Assembly (NCBI GenBank): GCA_902761225.1
Contig: CACWJQ010000019.1
Span: 1-39,449 of the forward strand
From: an uncultured Lachnospiraceae bacterium
Lineage (GTDB): Bacteria > Bacillota > Clostridia > Lachnospirales > Lachnospiraceae
Reading direction: 5' to 3'
DNA: 39,449 nucleotides
Shown here in pieces: positions 17,058 through 23,175 of this stretch. Made by a program: the position numbers and the translations under genes. Positions within the stretch are counted from its first letter, which is position 1, and each line of letters begins with the position of its first letter. The notes below the pieces were generated by a model that worked only from the letters and a program-made list of their open reading frames with translations, did no database searches and was not told where the DNA came from.

Positions 17058-18251
17058 GTGGATAAAATGAAAAAAACAGCACCGGTAACCGACAACAGCA
17101 CAAGGAATTACGGACTGGATGTCCTTAGATGCACTGCCATGATAATGGTGGTAATACTCCATTTTCTCGACAAAGGCGGCATTCTGAGGTCACTTCCTCT
17201 GATGTCACTTTCCGATAAGGGGACCTTCAGTGCGGCTGATACCGCTGCGTGGCTCCTTGAGGCCCTCTGCATTGTTGCGGTCAATCTCTATATGCTTATG
17301 AGCGGTTATCTTCTCTATAGCACAAAATTCAGGCTCAGCAGACTTCTTAAGCTGGTTGCAAAAGTATGGCTCTATTCGGTCATCATAGGCTTTGCCGGGA
17401 TAGCCCTCGGAACCTGCAGTGAACCTGTGAATACATATTTCCTGCTGAGACTTCTGCTTCCTGTTTCCATGAACACCTACTGGTTCATGACCGCATATAT
17501 ATTCTTCTACCTGCTTGTGCCGGTTCTGGGGATGGCGGCAAAGGCCATGAACAGGTCTCAGATGAAGCTTCTGCTTGCAGGACTGCTGTTTTTTCATGTG
17601 ATCATCAAGACCGTTGTTCCCGCGCAGCTCACCACCGATGCGTCCGGAATGGATGCCATGTGGTACATCGTCCTGTACTTTGTTGCCGTGTATATCAGGC
17701 GCTTTCCCGGGAAGGGGAGAAGGGCGGCAGTTTACTTTATCCTGTACGTGGTCGGAGCGCTTCTTATAGCCAATGAAGCCTTCATTCTCAGGGAAGTGTA
17801 TCTTAAGACGGGAAGACTGTCCTATATCCTCAATATCAGCTATTCCTACAACCACCTTCTGGTGCTCTTTGCTTCTGTGTCACTTTTCCTTGCATTCCTC
17901 AGGCTGAAGATCTCTGAAAGGGCCGGGAAGGTGTTCGCATTCCTTGGAAAATACTCCCTGGGAGTTTACCTTCTCCACGAGAATCTTTCCATCAGATATG
18001 CATGGCAGCCCCTGCTTGGATGCGACAAAGCAACAACTGTTATCTCAATAATCGGAATTTCGGTTTTTGCAGGGATCATCGTGTTTGTAACAGGCGTTAT
18101 CGTTGACTGGGCCGGAAGTAACATCTTCGGCTTCGCCCTCGGCATCCTTAAAAAAGCACCTGTTTTTAAAAGCCTGTCAGCGGGTATCTTAAAGGCTGAT
18201 AAGATATTTTCCGGAGCAGACACTTCTTCAGACGGAGATTCAAATGGCTGA
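17058..18251 (+). CDS. Acyltransferase 3 family membrane protein
   Basis: 397 residues with about ten membrane segments. The first reads RNYGLDVLRCTAMIMVVILH: the R-G-D-LR-A...H pattern that defines acyltransferase 3 (OafA/WecH) enzymes, including the catalytic His. These proteins O-acetylate or O-acylate cell-surface polysaccharides or peptidoglycan. The start is uncertain: GTG 17058 and ATG 17067 are nine bases apart and neither has a strong Shine-Dalgarno. It lies 83 bases after the membrane glycosyltransferase-like gene and overlaps the helicase gene by eight bases. Context suggests modification of the glycan built by the upstream genes. Confidence 0.88.
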   Translation: MDKMKKTAPVTDNSTRNYGLDVLRCTAMIMVVILHFLDKGGILRSLPLMSLSDKGTFSAADTAAWLLEALCIVAVNLYMLMSGYLLYSTKFRLSRLLKLVAKVWLYSVIIGFAGIALGTCSEPVNTYFLLRLLLPVSMNTYWFMTAYIFFYLLVPVLGMAAKAMNRSQMKLLLAGLLFFHVIIKTVVPAQLTTDASGMDAMWYIVLYFVAVYIRRFPGKGRRAAVYFILYVVGALLIANEAFILREVYLKTGRLSYILNISYSYNHLLVLFASVSLFLAFLRLKISERAGKVFAFLGKYSLGVYLLHENLSIRYAWQPLLGCDKATTVISIIGISVFAGIIVFVTGVIVDWAGSNIFGFALGILKKAPVFKSLSAGILKADKIFSGADTSSDGDSNG

Positions 18252-20757
18252 TAAGGATACCAGGGATGTTATAACCGTATCGGTCAGGGAGATCGTCGAG
18301 TTCATACTCAGAAGCGGGGATATAGACAACAGCGGAGCGGGACCGGCAGGCGTTGACGTGATGCTTCAGGGCGGGAGAGTTCACCGCATGATCCAGCAGT
18401 CGAGAGGTACCGGCTACAGTGCCGAGGTTCCCCTCAGGATACGCATTCCCGGTGATAAATACGATATTGTGATCGAAGGCCGCGCTGACGGCATTCTTAC
18501 GGACTCAGGGAGTGATCCCGGAGTTACTGTCGAAGAGATCAAGGGTACATACAGAAATATCGAGAAAATGAAGGAACCTGTGCCGGTGCATCTGGCTCAG
18601 GCCCTTTGTTATGCCCATATGTACATGTCCCTTCCGGAAAATAAAGACCTTCCGGAAATAGGCATCAGGATGACATACGTCAACATGGACGATGAGACCG
18701 TAAGATGCTTTGAATCCGTACACCTGAGGGACGAAGTCGGTAAATGGTTTGATGACCTTGTGGGAAAATACCGCAAATGGGCGGACCTTCGAAGGGAATG
18801 GAATGAGATACGTACCCGTTCCGTGAAGGAGACGGTCTTTCCCTATGATTACAGGCCGGGCCAGAGAAATCTTGCGGTGAGCGTGTATCAGACCGTATAT
18901 GAGAAGAAGAAGCTCTACCTCGAGGCGCCCACGGGCTGCGGGAAGACTCTGTCCGTGCTGTTCCCCGCGGTAAAGGCGATGGGTGAAGGACTCTGTGACC
19001 GCATCTTCTACCTTACCGCCAAGACCATAACAAGGACCGCTCCCGAAGAGGCTTTTGAGATACTCCGCGCCGGGGGGCTCAGGTTCAAGACCGTGACCCT
19101 TACTGCGAAGGAGAAGATCTGTTTCCTTGAAAAAACAGACTGTAATCCCATAGGCTGCAGATATGCCAGGGGTCACTTTGACAGGATCAACGACGCCCTC
19201 TATGCCCTTGTATCCGAAGGTACATCCTTTACCAGGGAAAGGATCCTTGAATACGCCGAAAAATACAGGGTCTGTCCCTTTGAACTATCCCTGGATGCCG
19301 CACTTTTTGCAGACGGCATCATATGCGATTACAACTACCTCTTTGACCCCCATGCAAGGCTGAAGAGATTCTTTGAAAGCGGTACTTCCGAGGAATATAT
19401 ATTCCTTGTCGACGAAGCCCATAACCTGCCCTCCAGGGCAAGAGAGATGTACAGTGCCTGTTCATGCGAGTCGGAACTGAAGGAACTGAAGAAGCTGATC
19501 ACCCTTTCATCTGAAGGCGCTGTAGACAGTATTTTTGTGAAAAAAGAATATTCCCGCAAGATCGTATCCCGTATAGGCAATACTCTTTCAAAGCTGAAGG
19601 CGGTCAGGGATGATTACGGCACGGATACGGTGATAGCCGGCTTTGAGAAGGACTGGTATAAGTATGAGACAGGGATCGAGGATCTGGTAAAGAGCCTTGA
19701 AAGACTGCATCAGACCATGTCCGATTATATGGAGGAGCGCGAAAAGCCCGGAATGATCCAGAGCAAGCTGAAGGATAAGCTCCTTGACCTGTACTTTGGC
19801 ATATCCGATTTTCTGGAAGTATTTGAAGACATGGGCGACGACTATGTCATATATGATACATACTCCCGCGAGACCGGGCTTATAGTAAAGCTGTTCTGTA
19901 CCGATCCGAGAAGGAAGATAGGAGAGTGCCTTGCAATGGGCCGCTCTTCGGTGCTGTTTTCGGCTACAATGCTTCCGATACAGTACTATAAAGGGCTTCT
20001 TGGAGGCAACCCGGAGGATTATGAGGTCTATGCGGAATCTGTCTTTGATCCGGCCAACAGGGGCATATTCATAGCATCCGATGTAACTACCAGGTATAAG
20101 GACAGATCGGAGGATGAATTCCTAAGGACAGCGGATCATATCTCCAGGATTGTAAGGCCCAAAAAGGGCAATTACATGGTATTCTTCCCATCCTATGCCT
20201 ATATGTACAGGGTCTATGAGATATACCGGGCTGCATTCCTTACACCGGGTGACGAGCTGCTCCTGCAGCAGGAAAATATGACGGAATCGGAGAAGGAAGA
20301 CTTCCTTGCGTGCTTTGAGACAGGACCGGAGGAGGGTGGATACAGTGACTCCCTGATAGGCTTCTGTGTTATGGGCGGTATGTTCTCGGAGGGTATAGAT
20401 CTTAAGGGAGATTCCCTGATCGGCGTGATCTGTGTCGGGCCCGGAATACCGGGAGTTGACCTGGAGCATGATATTTTGAGGGAATTCTATGACGGATATG
20501 AGACTCCGGGCCACGAATCCGGGTCCGGATATGAGTATTCCTACATGTATCCCGGGATGAACAAGGTTCTCCAGGCTGCGGGAAGAGTTATCAGGACGGA
20601 GGATGACAGAGGGATAGTGGTGCTGCTCGATAAGAGATTCCTCAGCACCGGATATAAGAGACTGTTTCCCAGAGAGTGGACTTCGGTAAAGATTACCGAT
20701 CTGGAACATGTCAGAGATGACGTCACCGGATTCTGGGAAAGTCGGAAGGATTACTGA
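18244..20757 (+). CDS. Fe-S XPD/DinG-like helicase with N-terminal PD-(D/E)XK nuclease domain
   Basis: 837 residues; GGAG lies upstream of ATG 18244. Residues ~1-180 form a RecB/Cas4-type nuclease fold: H47, GRAD with D82, EIK (98-100), Q119 and Y123 fall in the expected order. Residues ~200-835 are a superfamily 2 XPD/DinG helicase: RPGQ (204-207), Walker A APTGCGKT (228-235), four cysteines C293, C300, C305 and C344 spaced like the XPD 4Fe-4S cluster, DEAH (390-393), and motif VI QAAGRVIRTEDDRG near residue 775. It probably unwinds 5'-3' and cleaves DNA, acting in repair or recombination. It overlaps the acyltransferase gene by eight bases and is the last gene before a strong terminator, but has no functional link to its neighbours that I can see. 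Confidence 0.9.
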   Translation: MADKDTRDVITVSVREIVEFILRSGDIDNSGAGPAGVDVMLQGGRVHRMIQQSRGTGYSAEVPLRIRIPGDKYDIVIEGRADGILTDSGSDPGVTVEEIKGTYRNIEKMKEPVPVHLAQALCYAHMYMSLPENKDLPEIGIRMTYVNMDDETVRCFESVHLRDEVGKWFDDLVGKYRKWADLRREWNEIRTRSVKETVFPYDYRPGQRNLAVSVYQTVYEKKKLYLEAPTGCGKTLSVLFPAVKAMGEGLCDRIFYLTAKTITRTAPEEAFEILRAGGLRFKTVTLTAKEKICFLEKTDCNPIGCRYARGHFDRINDALYALVSEGTSFTRERILEYAEKYRVCPFELSLDAALFADGIICDYNYLFDPHARLKRFFESGTSEEYIFLVDEAHNLPSRAREMYSACSCESELKELKKLITLSSEGAVDSIFVKKEYSRKIVSRIGNTLSKLKAVRDDYGTDTVIAGFEKDWYKYETGIEDLVKSLERLHQTMSDYMEEREKPGMIQSKLKDKLLDLYFGISDFLEVFEDMGDDYVIYDTYSRETGLIVKLFCTDPRRKIGECLAMGRSSVLFSATMLPIQYYKGLLGGNPEDYEVYAESVFDPANRGIFIASDVTTRYKDRSEDEFLRTADHISRIVRPKKGNYMVFFPSYAYMYRVYEIYRAAFLTPGDELLLQQENMTESEKEDFLACFETGPEEGGYSDSLIGFCVMGGMFSEGIDLKGDSLIGVICVGPGIPGVDLEHDILREFYDGYETPGHESGSGYEYSYMYPGMNKVLQAAGRVIRTEDDRGIVVLLDKRFLSTGYKRLFPREWTSVKITDLEHVRDDVTGFWESRKDY

Positions 20758-20785
20758 GCTCCGGGAACCGGGAGCGATCTGTTAT

Positions 20786-20831
20786 AAGCCGGCTTCGGAA
20801 GGGTAAAATGCCCTCCGAAGCCGGCTTTTTT
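20786..20831 (+). terminator. Rho-independent terminator after the helicase
   Basis: AAGCCGGCTTCGG pairs with CCGAAGCCGGCTT, extended by GGG/CCC past a one-base bulge, with a seven-base loop, and ends in six T (20826-20831). It closes the operon starting at 12713. Confidence 0.93.
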
Positions 20832-21044
20832 GTATATGACGACAGTGTCGCCATGTGACATTACTGTCATTTTTGAAATCGGCATTCAACCTGCTTTTGG
20901 GCTAATTTTTAACATTCAGGTAGACATAATATAATATAACAAACAATATCCTAAAATTTCCGCCCCGGATCAGGTGCACAGTTATGTTGCCTTGGCATGA
21001 TTTTATGCCAGTCATAATTTAATGATATTACATATGTTTTTAAA

Positions 21045-21064
21045 AGGAATTGACGTCAATTCCT
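21045..21064. repeat. Perfect 20-bp palindrome next to the DnaA-box-like sites
   Basis: AGGAATTGAC/GTCAATTCCT is perfectly symmetrical with no spacer, centred at 21054.5 on GACGTC. It ends two bases before the first DnaA-box-like nonamer. It looks like a binding site for a symmetrical dimer. The protein is unknown. Confidence 0.75.
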
Positions 21065-21066
21065 GA

Positions 21067-21096
21067 TGTGGATAAGCCTGTGGATAAGGTGGATAA
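21067..21096 (-). promoter_or_regulatory. Cluster of three DnaA-box-like nonamers
   Basis: TGTGGATAA (reverse complement of the DnaA box TTATCCACA) occurs perfectly at 21067-21075 and 21079-21087, and with one mismatch (GGTGGATAA) at 21088-21096. A weaker 7/9 copy in the opposite direction is at 21115-21123. All three strong copies point the same way, spaced 12 and 9 bases apart. A/T-rich DNA follows. No dnaA or dnaN gene is in the window. Confidence 0.65.
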
Positions 21097-21311
21097 TCAA
21101 GAAAACCACGATGTTTATTCACTTTGTGACACGTTGTTTAAAAACACTCATGTCATATTTCACATGATATTTTGCATCATTTATTTCGTCACATTAGTAA
21201 CTGTATGTAACAAAGCGAAGATAGGTTTGGCCATTATGTAAATAAAAATACACAGTGTTATTATAAGAAAAGTGTCAACCATCGTGTTTACATAATCACA
21301 TAAAAATCGCT

Positions 21312-21345
21312 AAAAAATAGAGCAGTCCATAGTGAACTGCTCTAT
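21312..21345 (-). terminator. Terminator of the amylase gene
   Basis: On the minus strand, a perfect 10-bp stem (ATAGAGCAGT/ACTGCTCTAT, 21317-21345) with a nine-base loop is followed by a T-tract (21312-21316). It lies 53 bases after the GH13 stop codon. Confidence 0.85.
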
Positions 21346-21397
21346 AAAATAACAAATGTATGTTGCTGCTCAGCTTACTATGTGGCTCATCAGCTCA

Positions 21398-22708
21398 TCA
21401 ACGTTCGCACTTAAGGAACTTAACGCTGTAGGGCTGCATCCTGGTCCCCCCACCGAAGTCAAAATCCTCCCCTGTGATCAGATCAACGGCCTTTCCGCAA
21501 CCTGCATCAAAATGGGCGGTATATTCGTTCTCATCTATATTGATGGCAACCAGGACTCTTTCATGCTCGGAGCATCTTTGGAATATACACTGCCTGTTGG
21601 TGAGAACAAGGGATCTGAAATCTCCGTAATTAAGTGCCTCGGATGACTTTTTGGCCTCTGCCATTGCTTTTATGGTATCGGTAAGGCTGTTCCACTGTGG
21701 AGCATCGAAGCATTTCCTAAGTGCGGGATCCCCCTCTGACTTGTTGGCCTTCTCACCCCACTCGCTGCCGTAGTAGATCATGGGTATGCCCGGCATGCCG
21801 AAGATGAATCCGTACATGAGAGGGAGATGCTTCTCATTGTTGACCACACTTGCAGCTCTTGTGACATCGTGGTTGTCCACGAATGACCAGAGGTGACGTC
21901 CCTTGTAGAGCGTCCAGTTCTCGGGGCCGAACTGCCTGAGCAGGGAATGGACTATCTCGAAGCAGTTATAGCTGTTCATGCTTGAGAAGATTCCCTTATA
22001 GCACTCATAGTTTGTCGCACTGTCAAGACCGGCGTTCAGCCATTTGTTGTAATCACCGTGGAGAAGCTCGCCTCCGAGGAAGAAATCCTTCTTGATCCCG
22101 TCGACATGGGATCTTAATCTTCTTATGAAGTCTTCGGGAAGACAGTAGGCCACATCCAGCCTTAGTCCGTCGATATCATAGTCCCTGATCCAGCCTGATA
22201 CGGCATCCATAAGGTGGTTCACCACATCGGGATTCCACAGATTGAGCTTTACAAGGTCGTAATTGCCTTCCCATCCCTCGTACCAGAGGCCGTCGTTATA
22301 ATTGGAATTCCCGTCAAATGCTATCCTTGAAAACCACGATACATAGGGAGAACCTTCTCTCTTTTCCAGGACATCCTTAAATGCCCAGAAGCCGCGGCCC
22401 ACATGGTTGAACACCCCGTCCAGCACAACCTTTATACCTTCAGCATGCAGAGCCCGGCATACATCTGCAAAATCCTCGTTGGTGCCAAGTCTTGTATCGA
22501 TCAGGTTGTAGTCCCTGGTGTTATATCCGTGGGTGTCCGATTCGAATACAGGTGAAAAATACACAGCCGTGATCCCCAACTTCTTAAGATGAGGTATCCA
22601 TTCCTTTACCTTGAGTATCCTGTGCTCCAAAACACCGTCATTTTCGAAGGGAGCCCCGCAGAATCCAAGGGGATAGATCTGATAAAATACGCTTTCAAAT
22701 GCCCACAT
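21398..22708 (-). CDS. GH13 family alpha-amylase/neopullulanase-like glycosidase
   Basis: 436 residues from ATG 22708, preceded by AAAGGAG; an in-frame upstream start at 22780 would add 24 residues overlapping the promoter and is rejected. All four GH13 regions are present: DGVFNH (97-102), GLRLDVA with nucleophile D185, GGELLHG with acid/base E214, and FVDNHD with D281. The (beta/alpha)8 barrel fills most of the length, and a short C-terminal beta domain follows. No signal peptide, so it acts in the cytoplasm, probably on imported maltodextrin or cyclomaltodextrin, or on glycogen. The spacing of GVFNHVG and the small size fit intracellular neopullulanase or cyclomaltodextrinase relatives without the N-terminal dimerisation domain. 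It is transcribed alone, divergent from valS. Confidence 0.9.
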   Translation of the reverse strand: MWAFESVFYQIYPLGFCGAPFENDGVLEHRILKVKEWIPHLKKLGITAVYFSPVFESDTHGYNTRDYNLIDTRLGTNEDFADVCRALHAEGIKVVLDGVFNHVGRGFWAFKDVLEKREGSPYVSWFSRIAFDGNSNYNDGLWYEGWEGNYDLVKLNLWNPDVVNHLMDAVSGWIRDYDIDGLRLDVAYCLPEDFIRRLRSHVDGIKKDFFLGGELLHGDYNKWLNAGLDSATNYECYKGIFSSMNSYNCFEIVHSLLRQFGPENWTLYKGRHLWSFVDNHDVTRAASVVNNEKHLPLMYGFIFGMPGIPMIYYGSEWGEKANKSEGDPALRKCFDAPQWNSLTDTIKAMAEAKKSSEALNYGDFRSLVLTNRQCIFQRCSEHERVLVAINIDENEYTAHFDAGCGKAVDLITGEDFDFGGGTRMQPYSVKFLKCER

Positions 22709-22763
22709 AAAAGTCTCCTTTTGACCGGGCCGATTCCCGCGAAGGTTTGCCCGGGACGATAAT

Positions 22764-22769
22764 ACTATA
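22764..22769 (-). promoter_or_regulatory. Extended -10 of the amylase gene
   Basis: On the minus strand TGG then TATAGT gives an extended -10 (hexamer 22764-22769). The -35 position is weak. Between it and the start codon lies a repeat CCGGGC (22725-22730)/GCCCGG (22749-22754) that would form a leader hairpin. Confidence 0.5.
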
Positions 22770-22795
22770 CCACATTTCACCGTTCCCTGTTTTTC

Positions 22796-22824
22796 TTGAC
22801 AAAACAGTTACTATCACCTATCAT
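22796..22824 (+). promoter_or_regulatory. Promoter of valS
   Basis: TTGACA (22796-22801), a 17-bp spacer and TATCAT (22819-22824; 5 of 6 consensus). The start near 22831 gives a ~345-base leader holding the T-box. Confidence 0.85.
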
Positions 22825-22848
22825 TAGTCACAATTATTGCAATAAACT

Positions 22849-23128
22849 GCGCACATAATATATATGGCTGTGACGAAGAAGAGTACGTGATAACCACCCG
22901 ACAGAGAAGGAAGCATTACAGGCTGAGAGCTTCCGCAGGCAGGATCCCGGAAAGTCGCTTCCGAGCCGGATGGTGAAGGTTTTAACTGTGTAGTCATCCC
23001 GTCGATCCACGAAACGGTGTAATGAGGCAGAAAGCATCAGCAGTAAGAAAGAGTGTTTTCTGTAAACAAAGGTGGTACAGCGTAATTTACGCCCTTTGCA
23101 TTCCTGACAGGAGTGCAAGGGGCTTTTT
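22849..23128 (+). promoter_or_regulatory. T-box riboswitch of valS (tRNA-Val sensing)
   Basis: The T-box core GGTGGTACAGCG lies at 23071-23082 inside an antiterminator (AAAGG and GCG on the 5' side, CGCCCTTTG on the 3' side). The competing terminator is a 15-bp stem at 23091-23123 followed by TTTTT (23124-23128). Stem I lies upstream, with an AGTA-type specifier-loop motif near 22882. The probable specifier is GUC at 22993-22995, followed by A as usual; GUA at 22990-22992 is a less likely alternative. The UGGU bulge (23073-23076) would pair with the uncharged tRNA end, U23076 matching a discriminator A. Uncharged tRNA-Val would stabilise the antiterminator and turn valS on. Confidence 0.95.
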
Positions 23129-23175
23129 ATTTCGCAGAGATTGCATTTTCTTTAAGAAGCGAAAGGAGAAAAATC

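Larger units (their letters stand above)
20832..21311. other. Gene-free island between converging terminators, rich in palindromes
   Basis: About 480 A/T-rich bases with no credible gene. A 63-codon frame at 21050-21241 has no ribosome-binding site and is probably chance. Visible signals in order: CGACA-G-TGTCG (20840-20850); TGACA-TTAC-TGTCA (20856-20869); hairpin TGGCAT/ATGCCA (20993-21010); a 20-bp palindrome centred on GACGTC (21045-21064); three DnaA-box-like nonamers (21067-21096); TCATGT/ACATGA (21148-21167); and a 9/10 repeat, CTTTGTGACA near 21122 with TGTAACAAAG near 21205. Both flanking genes end here, so these cannot be their operators. Confidence 0.6.

Noticed and set aside
21050-21241. 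63-codon frame across the DnaA-box-like sites
   Set aside because: No Shine-Dalgarno before its start and no family resemblance. Its VDKPVDKVDN run is simply how the repeated TGTGGATAA nonamers translate.
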